NCBI GenBank assembly: GCA_050014015.1
Contig: JBEKEC010000023.1
Span: 1-64,000 of the forward strand
DNA length: 64,000 bases
From: PALSA-1353 sp050014015
GTDB lineage: Bacteria > Planctomycetota > Phycisphaerae > Tepidisphaerales > Tepidisphaeraceae
Direction: 5' to 3'
The notes beneath the pieces are model-generated. The model was given only the letters and a program-made list of their open reading frames with translations, was not told where the DNA came from and did no database searches. A program made the translations under genes and the position numbers. Positions 44,014 through 54,200 of this stretch are shown in pieces. Position 1 is the stretch's first letter; every line of letters begins with the position of its first letter.

Positions 44014-44157
44014 ACCACGGATGACACGGATATCACGGATACTCAATGCTGGAAATCACTTATGATCGATTTCATGCTTTTCCGCGGCGCGCACACTGCG
44101 CGCATCGCGGTTTCGGAACGGTTCTGATTTATCCGTGTTATCCGTGAAATCCGTGGT
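44014..44157. repeat. CACGGAT-unit inverted repeat, second copy (family B)
   Basis: Left arm 44014-44040 and right arm 44131-44157. Each arm has three tandem 9-nt units nnCACGGAT, and the variable dinucleotides differ between arms, so pairing is imperfect. The 90-nt loop has its own GC-rich hairpin. It is a diverged copy of the repeat at 15745-15815. It lies between ppk2 and the 44239 gene. Confidence 0.85.
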
Positions 44158-44238
44158 TCATTGTCTTCGGGTTGAGCGGAGGCGATTACCGACCACGGTC
44201 GATTTGCTTGGGGGCGTTCGCGTTTACGCGGCGTTTTT

Positions 44239-44871
44239 TTACGGACGTTGGGAAATAATCAGTTTCCCGTCATTGTCGAGCCACGCGTCGCAGGTGTGGC
44301 GCACTCCATCCATTTCATAATCGAACGTGAAATGCGAAGGATTATTCGCGTCCGGCTGGCCGGCGAAGAATTTCCAATGATCGAGCGAAGACCCGCGGTC
44401 CGTCGCCACCGTCAGGTAGTCCCACTTCGACAATTGCGGCCAGAGCGAGATGTCCCATTCCAGATACTGAACCCGGAATCCAATCTGCCCGATGGGGAAC
44501 ATCGGCGAAAACGTGAGCGACATCAGGCATCGCATGCCGTTGGGACGGCGCATTTCGTGCAGAAAGATCGTGCCGTCCGAGATAATGGTCCGGCCATTGT
44601 CGATTCCCTCGAAGTGAATTCGCGGCACGCAAACTTCGGAATGAAGGACGTTGCCTTGATTCATCTCGAAGACGACGTGGCTCGGCGGCTGCAGGAATCG
44701 CAGGCACTTTTGTTCCCAGTAGATCGACTCGGCACGCCGCCACAGCCCCGAACCCCACTGAACCGCCGCGATGACGCTGCCGGCGGCAAAGATGAGGATG
44801 TAAACCCATCGCCAAACCCGCCGGGCCGCCGGCGGCTTCGGAGCGTAATTAAGTGGCTTCACCGCATCCAT
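44239..44871 (-). CDS. Hypothetical single-pass membrane protein
   Basis: A 210-residue protein with one N-terminal hydrophobic helix (WVYILIFAAGSVIAAVQWGS, residues about 22-42) and an external domain of about 165 residues rich in aromatic residues (SLWPQLSKWDYLTVATDRG, HWKFFAGQPD). The C-terminal third reads FTFDYEMDGVRHTCDAWLDN. No family is recognised. The location next to large repeats means the gene is isolated. Confidence 0.55.
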   Translation of the reverse strand: MDAVKPLNYAPKPPAARRVWRWVYILIFAAGSVIAAVQWGSGLWRRAESIYWEQKCLRFLQPPSHVVFEMNQGNVLHSEVCVPRIHFEGIDNGRTIISDGTIFLHEMRRPNGMRCLMSLTFSPMFPIGQIGFRVQYLEWDISLWPQLSKWDYLTVATDRGSSLDHWKFFAGQPDANNPSHFTFDYEMDGVRHTCDAWLDNDGKLIISQRP

Positions 44872-44912
44872 TCGGTTACCGGCTTCGGCGCTAGCACCTA
44901 TTATTTACCGTG

Positions 44913-45136
44913 GAGATCGCGGAGAAAATGCATTCTTGCCACAGATAAAAATCAGATGGACACAGATAAAAAGAAAGAAGGATCTCACGCAGAGGCGCAG
45001 AGGCGCAGAGAAAACAAAGGCATTGTCTTCTCTGCGCCTTTGCGCCTCTGCGTGAGCTCTCCTCTTATGCATTTCATCTGTGTCCATCTGATTTACATCT
45101 GTGGCAATTTCTCTTCTGCGCGATCTCCGCGGTAAA
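44913..45136. repeat. Three nested inverted repeats (families G)
   Basis: Three inverted repeats lie one inside another. The outer arms (about 44913-44937 and 45113-45136) read ccgtggagatcgcggaga and its complement. The middle arms (about 44936-44972 and 45071-45108) are cacagat/atctgtg words. The inner arms (about 44984-45010 and 45030-45057) are the cgcagagg units found also at 48116-48220 and 50461-50549. It is intergenic, downstream of hisS. Confidence 0.85.
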
Positions 45137-45145
45137 AAATCCGCT

Positions 45146-46411
45146 CTAGCTGACGGATTTTACCCGCGAAATGATTTCTGTCCTGGGGACGGGCGATTGA
45201 TCCCCGGTCGAAAGATCCTTCAGCATCACCTCGCCCCTGGCCAGCTCGTTGTCGCCGAGGATGAGACAGAACTTCGCCGCTTCGCGGTCGGCGATCTTGA
45301 ACTGGGCTTTCATCGAGCGGTCGGCCAAATCCATGTCGGCGACGACGCCAGCGGCGCGGAGGTCGGCCAAAAGGTTCCATGCCGCCTGCCTGGCGGCCGG
45401 CCCCAGCGCCGCCAGCCAGACCAGCGGCCGGCGCGGATCGGGCAATGTTACTTGCTGGGCATCCAATGCGATCAGCAATCGTTCCAGCCCGATGCCGAAC
45501 CCGACGCCGGGCGTAGGCCGGCCGCCCAGGATTTCGACGAGGTTGTCGTATCGCCCGCCGCCGCCGATCGCGTTCTGGGCGCCCAGCCCGGACGTCGTCA
45601 CTTCCCACACGGTTCCCGTGTAATAATCGAATCCGCGAACCAGATTGGGATTCACCGTGAACGCAATGGATCGGTCCCTGAGCATGGCCTGGACGTTTTG
45701 GAAATGCTGCCGGCTCTTGTCGGACAACGATTCCAATGCCGGCGGAGCGCCGATCACGGCCGACTGATCGCGCGGGTCCTTGCTGTCCAGAATGCGCAGG
45801 GGATTTTCGGTCAGCCGCCGTTGGCTGTCTTCGCTCAATTGCGACGACTTGGGCGTCAGGAATTTCACCAGGGCGTCGCGATATCGATTCTTACTTTCCT
45901 TGTCGCCGAGGCTGTTGATTTGCAGGGAGAAATCCTTCACTCCGCATCGGCGATAGAAATCCAGTTGCAGGAGGATGCATTCGACGTCCTGCTGCGGCTC
46001 GGCGATGCCGAAGGCTTCTACGCCGAACTGGTGGTGCTGGCGCAGGCGGCCTCTTTGCGGGCGTTCGTAGCGGAAATTCGGGCCGATGTAAAAAAGCTTT
46101 TGCCGCGAGCCTTCCTGGGCGAGGAGATTGTTTTCGATGGCGGATCGGACGACGCCGGCGGTGCCTTCGGGGCGGAGGGTGATCGAATCGCCGCCGCGGT
46201 CGGAAAACGTGAACGTTTCCTTGCTGACGATGTCGGTTGTTTCGCCGACGCCGCGGTGGAAAAGTTCGCTGTATTCGTAGATGGGCGTGCGGATTTCGGC
46301 GAAGTGATAGACCGTCGCCACGTCGCGCGCGATGGTCTCGATGGCCTGCCATTTCCAGCTATCGGCGGGCAGCGTGTCGGCGGTGCCGCGCGGAGCGTTG
46401 ATTCTCGACAT
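45146..46411 (-). CDS. hisS: Histidyl-tRNA synthetase
   Basis: A 421-residue class II aminoacyl-tRNA synthetase. The start MSRINAPRGTADTLPADS is typical of HisRS; motif 2 FRYERPQRGRLRQHHQFGVE, then the histidine-A motif LVRGFDYYTG, and motif 3 PGVGFGIGLERLL are present. The C-terminal anticodon-binding domain (residues about 330-421) is complete. It lies 3 nt downstream of tig on the same strand, so the two are very likely cotranscribed. Confidence 0.96.
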   Translation of the reverse strand: MSRINAPRGTADTLPADSWKWQAIETIARDVATVYHFAEIRTPIYEYSELFHRGVGETTDIVSKETFTFSDRGGDSITLRPEGTAGVVRSAIENNLLAQEGSRQKLFYIGPNFRYERPQRGRLRQHHQFGVEAFGIAEPQQDVECILLQLDFYRRCGVKDFSLQINSLGDKESKNRYRDALVKFLTPKSSQLSEDSQRRLTENPLRILDSKDPRDQSAVIGAPPALESLSDKSRQHFQNVQAMLRDRSIAFTVNPNLVRGFDYYTGTVWEVTTSGLGAQNAIGGGGRYDNLVEILGGRPTPGVGFGIGLERLLIALDAQQVTLPDPRRPLVWLAALGPAARQAAWNLLADLRAAGVVADMDLADRSMKAQFKIADREAAKFCLILGDNELARGEVMLKDLSTGDQSPVPRTEIISRVKSVS

Positions 46412-46414
46412 GGG

Positions 46415-47944
46415 TCACGGCCCCGTAGGCTGCGCGTCTGGCTCCGTAGGCTTCGCCTCTGGCTCCGTAGGCTTCCCCTCCGAACCGGAAGGCTGGGTCT
46501 CCCAAAGCGCTGCTGGTTCGACGCCGGTTCTCGGTTTGTCGTCCTTCATCGCATCCACGTCCACTTCCTCGATCCTGGCGCTTTCGAGGATCTTGTCCAG
46601 GGCCTTCTGCTCCCGCATCTGAATGTACATGCTCAGGAGCGAGCCATCGGCGGACATTTCCTGCTTGAGCTTTTCCGGCCTCTTCCCGGACTGGGCCGCC
46701 AGCAGGGAGGTCCGGCCGTTCAGTTCCGCCTCGTTCACGTCCACGTTGAAATCGCCGGCGATCTTCTGAAGGATGAAAAACAGCTTCAGGTCGCGCAGGG
46801 CCTCGTCCTTGACGTTGGCGCGCAGGGCGTCGATTCGCGCATCCGCCTGATCTTCGGGCATTCCCCGCATCAGCAACTCGATCCGCCGGCGCTTCAGCAC
46901 CCGGTCCGCCTGCCGATCCGACAGCTTGTTCGGCAGGTCGATATGCACGTTCTGCAATAAATAATTGCTGATCTGGTCGCGCATCGTTTGCTGCACGTCG
47001 TATTCCACCCGCTGGAGCATCTGCACGCGAAGCGCGTCGCGCAGCTCCTTTTCATCGGCAAAGCCCAGGCTGTCGAGGAATGCCTGATTGATCTCGGCCA
47101 GCTCGAGTTTCTTGATCTCCTTGAGATCCATTTCGACGGCCACGTCCTTGCCGCGGATTTGCTCGTTGGGATTTGTCGCGGGCACGGCCACCGTGAATTC
47201 CCGCTTTTCCCCGGTCTTCAGGCCCTGAAGCCTGGCGTCGAGATCGTCGATCTGGATGCCGGCGAATCGGCCGGGCTTGGCGATGATCTGGCCGTCATGC
47301 TGGTGTGAGACGACGTTCCCGTCCACCTTGAGATGGACGTCGGCGATGAGATAGTCGCCCGCTTCGACGCCGCGGTCCTCGACGGGAACCAACGCGCCCT
47401 GTTGCTGACGGAGATTGAGCATCGCCTGATCGACGTGCTCGTCCTTCACTTCCACCTTGGGTTTCCGGACCGACAGCCCGGTCAGCGGCGGAAGGTTGAT
47501 CTGCGGCTGAACCTCGATCTCGAAGGAATAGCTCAGGTTGCCCGACTCCGGCAACTTGATTGCCTCGGGGTTATCGAACTGCGGCTCGCCGATCACGCTC
47601 AGGGAATTCTTGGAAATCGCCTGCTCGTAGCTTTCGCTGATGAGGGTTCGGCGAACCTGATCGCGGACGTCGCTGTGGAATCGTTTTTCGATGAGTTTTT
47701 GCGGAGCGTGCCCCGGCCGGAAGCCGGGGACCGCCGCCTCTCGCCTGAGCTGCTTGAATTGCTCCTGGAGCTTGGCGGCGATCACTTCCTGCGGGACTTC
47801 AATGGACACTTTTTTCGTGGCGGGGCCCGCGTCCTCGATCTTGATTTGATAGGGACTTTGTTCCGGCTCCTGGACGGCGGAAGGGGCGTCGCCCCCCGGT
47901 GCGGAAAGCGCTTCGCCCTCTGCTGCGGCTTGTTCATCAGCCAT
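46415..47944 (-). CDS. tig: Trigger factor
   Basis: A 509-residue ribosome-associated chaperone. The N-terminal ribosome-binding domain has FRPGHAPQKLIEKRF (normally GFRxGKxP), a central FKBP-like PPIase domain (GVEAGDYLIADVHLKVDG, then EKREFTVAVPATNPNEQ) and a long helical C-terminal domain (AELNGRTSLLAAQSGKRP). An N-terminal acidic extension of about 40 residues precedes the domain. The C-terminus ends with an imperfect repeat (KPTEPEAKPTEPDAQPT). The start 47944 has GAGG upstream; 47980 is less likely. The next gene, hisS, begins 3 nt later. Confidence 0.92.
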   Translation of the reverse strand: MADEQAAAEGEALSAPGGDAPSAVQEPEQSPYQIKIEDAGPATKKVSIEVPQEVIAAKLQEQFKQLRREAAVPGFRPGHAPQKLIEKRFHSDVRDQVRRTLISESYEQAISKNSLSVIGEPQFDNPEAIKLPESGNLSYSFEIEVQPQINLPPLTGLSVRKPKVEVKDEHVDQAMLNLRQQQGALVPVEDRGVEAGDYLIADVHLKVDGNVVSHQHDGQIIAKPGRFAGIQIDDLDARLQGLKTGEKREFTVAVPATNPNEQIRGKDVAVEMDLKEIKKLELAEINQAFLDSLGFADEKELRDALRVQMLQRVEYDVQQTMRDQISNYLLQNVHIDLPNKLSDRQADRVLKRRRIELLMRGMPEDQADARIDALRANVKDEALRDLKLFFILQKIAGDFNVDVNEAELNGRTSLLAAQSGKRPEKLKQEMSADGSLLSMYIQMREQKALDKILESARIEEVDVDAMKDDKPRTGVEPAALWETQPSGSEGKPTEPEAKPTEPDAQPTGP

Positions 47945-48115
47945 GTAAAACCTCGACTCCTCACCAGACTTTTTTGACAAGCGCCCAGGAACGTCCCCGA
48001 CGCCGAGAATCTCGCATTATAGCCAAACCGCCCGATTTGAAAATGGCAGGCGGCAATTTTTGGATGCCGAGGGTGAAACGCTCATTTGTGCTCCGGGTCG
48101 GTTCAATTCATCGCA

Positions 48116-48220
48116 GAAGAGGTCTCACGCAGAGGCGCAAAGGCGCAAAGGAATGAAGAAAACAAAGGCTCTTGCTTCTCTTACATCTCTGCGCCTTTGC
48201 GCCTCTGCGTGAGATCCTTC
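48116..48220. repeat. CGCAGAGG-unit inverted repeat, upstream copy (family H)
   Basis: Left arm 48116-48151 (units cgcagagg, cgcaaagg) and right arm 48186-48220, its near-complement. The right arm is followed by a stretch (to about 48286) that is also present after the copy at 50461-50549 (ggatttcaaa, tcgagttg). The two copies bracket the SPINDLY gene in direct orientation. Confidence 0.85.
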
Positions 48221-48326
48221 TTCCATGGATTTCAAAACGAATCGAGTTGGATCGCAAATGAGCAATGCACCATCCATTCCCGCTCTTCCCTGGCAATGGT
48301 AACGGCATGCGAAATTCTCGTTTACA

Positions 48327-50423
48327 ATGCCAGGGCAAGTGACTCTTCAACAGCAAATCGAATCCGGTATGTCGCATCACCGGGCCGGGCGCCTGGCGGA
48401 GGCGGAGAGGATTTATCGCCAGGTCCTGGCGAGGCAGCCGGATCATGCGGATGCGTTACATCTGTTGGGGGTGCTGGCCATGCAAATGGGCCGGTTGGAC
48501 GAAGCTCTGGAATTAATCCGGCGCGCCGTTCGGATCAAGCCCGATTTCGCCGACGCATACGTCAATCTCGGAAACGCTTTGGTGGACAAGCGGCAATTTG
48601 ACGAGGCGATCGCCGCGTATCGGCAGGCGATTCGCCTCAAGCCTGTTTACGCGGAAGCCCATAGCAGTCTCGGCATCACGCTGATGCACGCCGGGCGACT
48701 GGACGAGGCCATCGCGTCCCATCGGCAGGCCACCCGGCTTAAGCCCGAGCTTGCCGACGCACATTACAACCTGGGCATCGCCCTGCAAGGCGGCGGGCAA
48801 CTCGACCAGGCCATCGCCGCCTATCGGCAGGCGATTCGCCTCAAGCCGGATTTCGGCCAAGCCCATGGCAATCTGGGCATCGCACTGGTGGACGCCGGGC
48901 AACTTGATGAGGCCATCGCCGCCTATCGCCAGTCGATTCGGCTCAACCCCGATCTTGCCGAAGTGCATAGCAATCTCGGCAACGCGCTACAGGACAAGGG
49001 GCAGCTTGACGAGGCCATCGCCTGCCATCGGCAAGCCATTCGGATCAACCCGGATTATGCCAAGGCCCACAACAATCTCGGCAACGCGTTGAAGGACATG
49101 GGCCAACTTGACCAGGCCATCGTATCGTATCACCAGGCCATGTTGCTCAAGCCTGATTACGCATCGGCCCACGGCAATCTGGTCTTCACCGTCCAATACC
49201 ATCCCGGCTTCGACGGCAGGATGATCCATGAAGAACTGGTCCGCTGGAACCAACAGCATGCCGAGCCGCTCAGGAAGTTCATTCAGCCGCACGCCAACAG
49301 CCGTGATCCCGACCGCCGCTTACGCATCGGCTACGTCTCGCCGGATTTTCGCGAACACGTTGTCGGCCAGAACCTGCTGCCGCTGTTTCGCCGGCACGAT
49401 CATCGGCAAATGGAGATATTCTGTTACTCTAACGTTCTGAAGCCTGACACGCTGACCGAACAACTCCGGCGGCACGCGGATGCGTGGCGCCGCATCGCCG
49501 GGCTGTCGGATTCCCAGGCCGCCGATCTGATTCGGCAAGACGGGATCGACATTCTGGTGGATTTGGCCCTGCACACGTCGAATAGCCGTCTTGCGGTGTT
49601 CGCTTACAAGCCGGCCCCGGTGCAGGCGACGTTTGCCGGCTATCCCGGTTCGACCGGCCTGAACACCATCGATTATCGCCTGACCGATCCCTATCTGGAC
49701 CCGCCGGGATTGAACGATCAGTTCTACTCCGAAAGATCGATTCATCTACCTGACAGTTTCTGGTGCTACGATCCCCTGGCGACGGGAGTCGCGGTCAACG
49801 CGCTGCCCGCGCAAGCAGATGGCCACGTCACGTTTGGCTGCCTGAACAACTTCTGCAAAGTCAACGAGCAAGTCTTGCGGCTCTGGGCGCATGTCCTCAA
49901 GACTGTTGATCGGTCGAGATTGATGATGCTTTGCCCGGAAGGGAGCCATCGTCAATCACTCCTGGACCTGCTGCAACGCCAGGGCATTCATCCCGATCGC
50001 ATCGAGCTGATCGCCCACCGTGCACGTCCGCAATATCTGGAGCTTTACCATCGCATCGATATAGGACTGGACACTTTCCCCTACAACGGTCACACCACGA
50101 GCCTCGATTCATTTTGGATGGGCGTTCCCGTCATAACATTCGTGGGCCAGACGGTTGTTGGACGAGCCGGCTTGTCGCAATTGACCAATCTGGGCCTGCC
50201 GGAACTCATCGCCCAAACGCCGGAACAATACGTGCAGATCGCCGCCGACTTGGCCGGGGATTTGCCGCGGCTGGCCGAGCTGCGCCGCACATTGCGTGCG
50301 CGGATGGAGGCCTCGCCGCTGATGGACGCCCCGCGTTTCGCCCGCAACATCGAGGCGGCCTACCGCCAGATGTGGCGGAATTACTGCGACGCGGGCGGCG
50401 TTTCCGCCCAGCAATGGGTGTAA
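48327..50423 (+). CDS. TPR / O-GlcNAc-transferase-like (SPINDLY) protein
   Basis: A 698-residue protein. Residues 1-285 are about eight TPR units of 34 residues (for example NLGIALQGGGQLDQAIAAYR). The GT41-like half has RRLRIGYVSPDFREHVVGQ, FAGYPGSTGLNTIDYRLTD, VTFGCLNNFCKVNEQVL, YHRIDIGLDTFPYNGHTT and DSFWMGVPVITFVG. Such enzymes transfer a sugar from UDP-sugar to target proteins. The gene lies between two related inverted repeats in direct orientation, and two further relatives are in the window. Confidence 0.9.
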   Translation: MPGQVTLQQQIESGMSHHRAGRLAEAERIYRQVLARQPDHADALHLLGVLAMQMGRLDEALELIRRAVRIKPDFADAYVNLGNALVDKRQFDEAIAAYRQAIRLKPVYAEAHSSLGITLMHAGRLDEAIASHRQATRLKPELADAHYNLGIALQGGGQLDQAIAAYRQAIRLKPDFGQAHGNLGIALVDAGQLDEAIAAYRQSIRLNPDLAEVHSNLGNALQDKGQLDEAIACHRQAIRINPDYAKAHNNLGNALKDMGQLDQAIVSYHQAMLLKPDYASAHGNLVFTVQYHPGFDGRMIHEELVRWNQQHAEPLRKFIQPHANSRDPDRRLRIGYVSPDFREHVVGQNLLPLFRRHDHRQMEIFCYSNVLKPDTLTEQLRRHADAWRRIAGLSDSQAADLIRQDGIDILVDLALHTSNSRLAVFAYKPAPVQATFAGYPGSTGLNTIDYRLTDPYLDPPGLNDQFYSERSIHLPDSFWCYDPLATGVAVNALPAQADGHVTFGCLNNFCKVNEQVLRLWAHVLKTVDRSRLMMLCPEGSHRQSLLDLLQRQGIHPDRIELIAHRARPQYLELYHRIDIGLDTFPYNGHTTSLDSFWMGVPVITFVGQTVVGRAGLSQLTNLGLPELIAQTPEQYVQIAADLAGDLPRLAELRRTLRARMEASPLMDAPRFARNIEAAYRQMWRNYCDAGGVSAQQWV

Positions 50424-50460
50424 CTTACTCCGCTGGCCTGCGACTGGTTCAATGAAACAG

Positions 50461-50549
50461 CTCACGCAGAGGCGCAAAGGCGCAGAGAGGTGACGGAAGC
50501 AAAGGCTTTGCTTCTCTTCCTTCTCTGCGCCTTTGCGCCTCTGCGTGAG
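50461..50549. repeat. CGCAGAGG-unit inverted repeat, downstream copy (family H)
   Basis: Left arm 50461-50490 and right arm 50521-50549 match at 28 of 29 positions. Units are cgcagagg and cgcaaagg. The loop contains a small hairpin (gcaaaggctttgc). The 3' flank to about 50610 resembles that of the copy at 48116-48220. Confidence 0.9.
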
Positions 50550-50703
50550 ATCTTTCTTCAATGGATTTCAAATCGAGTTGAGCCGGACCACAAATAGGCG
50601 TTGCACCCCGAGCATCATGGGAGGCCCCGTTCCAGTTGAAGATTCGCGATCAATCGGTAATATGCGGCCAAACGCTGAATTTCCCAGTGATTCAGCACTG
50701 TTC

Positions 50704-50776
50704 GGGCAGATAGCTCAGCTGGTAGAGCAATGGACTGAAAATCCATGTGTCGCCGGTTCAATTCCGGCTCTGCCCA
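50704..50776 (+). tRNA. tRNA-Phe (GAA)
   Basis: A normal 73-nt tRNA. Acceptor GGGCAGA/TCTGCCC, D-arm gctcagctggtagagc, anticodon arm tggactgaaaatcca with anticodon GAA, T-arm gccgg/ttcaatt/ccggc and discriminator A. No CCA is encoded. Its last 42 nt recur exactly at 63401-63442, marking this gene as the probable integration site of an island. Confidence 0.95.
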
Positions 50777-51247
50777 ATTGGTTCATTTCTGGTTTTTTTC
50801 GCAGATTTCGCGGTGTTGATTAATTTTGGGTGTGCTGGACGACACGTGGAGCAAAAGTCCAATGGTGGCGGGGGAATTCTTCGGGAATTCCGCGGAAAAG
50901 CAGCGAGTTTTGGTCGATGTCGCTGGTGATTTCGACAGGGGTTCGACACAGGATTGGTTATGAAGAATTGCCGAAACGTCATTGCAAGGTTCTTCGTTGA
51001 GGACAGTTGGGCGCGAAGTGCTGAACCGTAGAGAGTGGCAAAGGCGCCCCGTGACTGCGGCGTGGCTGGCGAGATGCGCCATGTATCGCTACGAATCGAC
51101 GCCGTGCCGGCGGCATGTTCAGTCTTCGGATTGGGCGGGCGGCGCGAAGACCGTCGCCGCCGGCGGAGAATCCCCGATCCAGCCATCACCATCATCACCG
51201 CACTGGTCGGCACCGGAGCATTGGCGAACGTTGGCAAGAGCAATCCG
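50777..51247. other. Island left-end intergenic region
   Basis: About 470 bases between tRNA-Phe and the giant-protein stop. It has a 7-bp inverted repeat (ggaattc 50873-50879, gaattcc 50885-50891) and a tcgacacagg word (50943-50952), repeated at 63307-63316. A frame just after the giant gene's stop, in another register, encodes a hydrophobic segment followed by an arginine run (see findings). No convincing gene. Confidence 0.4.
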
Positions 51248-54200
51248 TTATCGATCCGCGAGAAACTTCGCGTCCCGATTGTTGGTATTCCGCGGGGTCG
51301 CCGTCGAGCCGGACGTCGGGACTGTCACTACGCTGGCCGCATAAGTCGTCGCAGCGGATGTCTTCGATTTCCCTTTCGCCGTGTCATTGATGACTGCCTT
51401 GGAAACGCTGACTGCCTTGGTCTTCTTCAGTGAGATTGTCGCTGCGGTGGTTGATTTCGTGGTGACCGTTGCAACCGTCGGAGTTGTCGAACCGGCGGTC
51501 AGGGCGGCAGTCGTGGTGAGCGGCGACTTGGTGTTGGAAGCTGTTGCCACGGTCGGAGTGTTGGAGGCCGCCACGGTCGTGATTGTTGAAGCGATTGCCG
51601 GAGCAGCAACCGATGCCGTCATTTCCGCGGCGGGAAGCGAAATCCCTTGGTTGAAGTTCGCCGCCAGGTCGGTGAAGTCGGCGGCGTTGACTATTCCGTC
51701 GTAATTGAAGTCGCCCTGGTCCCAGCCGGTGACGTTCTGGTTGAAGTTCGCCGCCAGGATGGTGAAGTCCGCCGCGTTGACCAGGCCGTCCAGATTGGCG
51801 TCGCCGAGCAGCGTGTACTTCACTTCGATCTGGCCTGACGACAGGCCGGCGACAACGCCATCCTTGCCATCGGCATAGCCGAGGCCATAAGCCAGGCCGT
51901 GGGTGTGAACTCGGGCGGTTGTGGAGATGATGCCCGGGCCGTTCCATGCTCCGCCGTTGTAGCCGTTGGCCACGTCGGAGGCGATGGTGGAGATTGGATC
52001 GGCATTAGCGCCGAAATTGATCAGCATTTCGTTGTCGGCCAGATCGAGCGTGCCGCCCGGGTTAATATTCAGACTGGTTACCGTCAGCAAGATGGGGTCG
52101 CTTTGAACGACATTAAGCTGCGCGCCATTGTCGATAGTGAGACCGTCACCGAATGTGCTCGATCCGTACAGGTCCAGAGTTCCCGCCGTTATTTCAACTG
52201 CAGATGCCGCGGTCAACGTGTGCACCGCGTAGGCGCCCGCTCCGACCTGAATCGTGCCGAAGCCCGATCCGATAGTCACATCGTCGAACTGTGTGGGGAC
52301 GAGATTATCCGACCAATTGGCAGCGTCGCTCCAATTGGTCCCATCACCCATGCCCGTCCAGGTTACGGCGACCAACTGTGCCTCGTAGGCCCCCATATCG
52401 ATGACGCCGTCGATGATGCGCAGGTTGCCCGCGAGATCGAGTCCAACGCCAGTAAGCCCCGCGGCGTTGTTGTTCCCATCGTTGATGGCGGGTGAAGTCT
52501 GCTGCAGTTGGTAATTCCCACTGCCAGGATTGACAAACAGCGGATCGGCCGAGATGTTGCCGGCGCCGGCATAAGCTCCTTCAATGTCGCTGTAGGTCAC
52601 GACCGGCGCGCTTGAGCCTCCATAGACCTGATCGTCCGAAATCTCGCTGCCTCCGAAGTTCGCGGAATCATTCCACAAAATGCAATTTGTGATAATCGGA
52701 TTCGAGGATTCGTTGTCGATCGCTCCGCCATACTGGCCCGCGTTATTCTGTGAAAACGTGCAGTTGGTGATCGTCGGAGACGAAACAATGTCGAACACCG
52801 CGCCGCCGGCCTGGGCGGCTGAGTTTCCGGTAAACAGGCAATTCACGATTGTCGGCGCGGAACTGGTATCGTAAATCGCGCCTCCCAACGTGCTGGCCGT
52901 GTTGTTGACGAAGCTGCAATTTTCCACGGTGCCGGAGACGGCGCCTTCGTTGCCGAGGTACATCGCGCCGCCGGAGACGGCGGTGTTGTTGGTGAGGATG
53001 CAATTAAGAATCGTCGGGGATCCACCGTCTGCGATCAACCCACCGCCGAAGCCGCTGTCGGCGTCGCCAGCGCCGCTGGCGTTGCCATTGGTTATGGTGA
53101 CACCATCAAGGACAGCCGAGGAATTCGTCCCGCTGGCGGTGACCACGTGGTAGTCGACTCCCAAGCCGTCAAGCACGGTCGGATAGGCCGTGGGATTGGG
53201 GCCGTTCAAGCCTCCGGTCTCAAAGCCACCCTGGATCGTGATCCCATCTTTAAGCTGAAACGTGTCCGTCGGATTGCTTCCGGGAGTAACCCCCGGCGAG
53301 TAATCCCCCTGGGCAACGTCGATCGTATCGCCAGGTACGGCCGCGTTCAGAGCGGATTGAAGGTTATTGAATGCCGTTGACCAGGAAAGCCCGTTTCCAC
53401 CGGCGGCGTGCTGGTCCACGTATAGCGAAACCGGGGCGACAATGTTGAAGCTGTTGGACGTGCCGGCGATCGAGGCCGTGATCGAGTCCACCGCGGACAA
53501 AGTATAGGTTCCCAACTGGCCGATTGAGATGCCGCTGAAGGTAGCCAGGCCGTTTTGCGCCTCGGCAGTGACAGCGCCGTTCAGTTGGCTTCCCGAAGGA
53601 GTGAGAATGGACAGCGTCACCATCCCGGTATACGCGCTGGCCAGATTGTTGAAGGCGTCTTCCGCCTCGACCTCGATCGGTGGCTGAATGGGGTAGCTTG
53701 TCGACGTTGTGCTCGGCTGTTGCAGGAACACCAGATGAGTCGCTGGCCCACCGGTGATGGTTACGGCACCCTCGGCGGTAAGCCCATCGGCTGCATCGGT
53801 GAACAGGATCACATACGTGCCCGCGACGTTGTTGATGACGAGATTGTTGACGCCGCTATTTATAGAACCGCTGGTTGATCCGCCGAGCGTGCCCCCCGGG
53901 CCGCTGGCGATACTGGCCACCACACCGGCGGTATCATTGGTGATGATGTCGTTGTACTGGTCGAAAACCTGGAAATTGAAACCCGGGGAAATGATCGATC
54001 CAACCGGGGTCGTGCCTCCGCCGTAAACGTGCAGAGTGTGCGCAGGAGCGGGAGTCACGCTGAAGCCGGCGGACTCGCCGGAGGCGATGTTGGAGTTGGT
54101 GATATCGGTGGCCTGAAGAATAATATTGTAGTCCTCATACATCAGGTTCCCGATGAAATAGTTGCTGAACGTGGCCGTGCCATCAACCGCCTGAACGTTG

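Noticed and set aside
45101..46960. Long + strand open frame (619 codons)
   Set aside because: It is antisense to hisS and tig, which have strong family motifs and good start signals; long antisense frames are expected in high-GC DNA.
50758..51243. 161-codon minus-strand frame after the giant gene
   Set aside because: Rejected as an independent gene because it lacks a start signal; its first part is reported only as a possible frameshifted tail.
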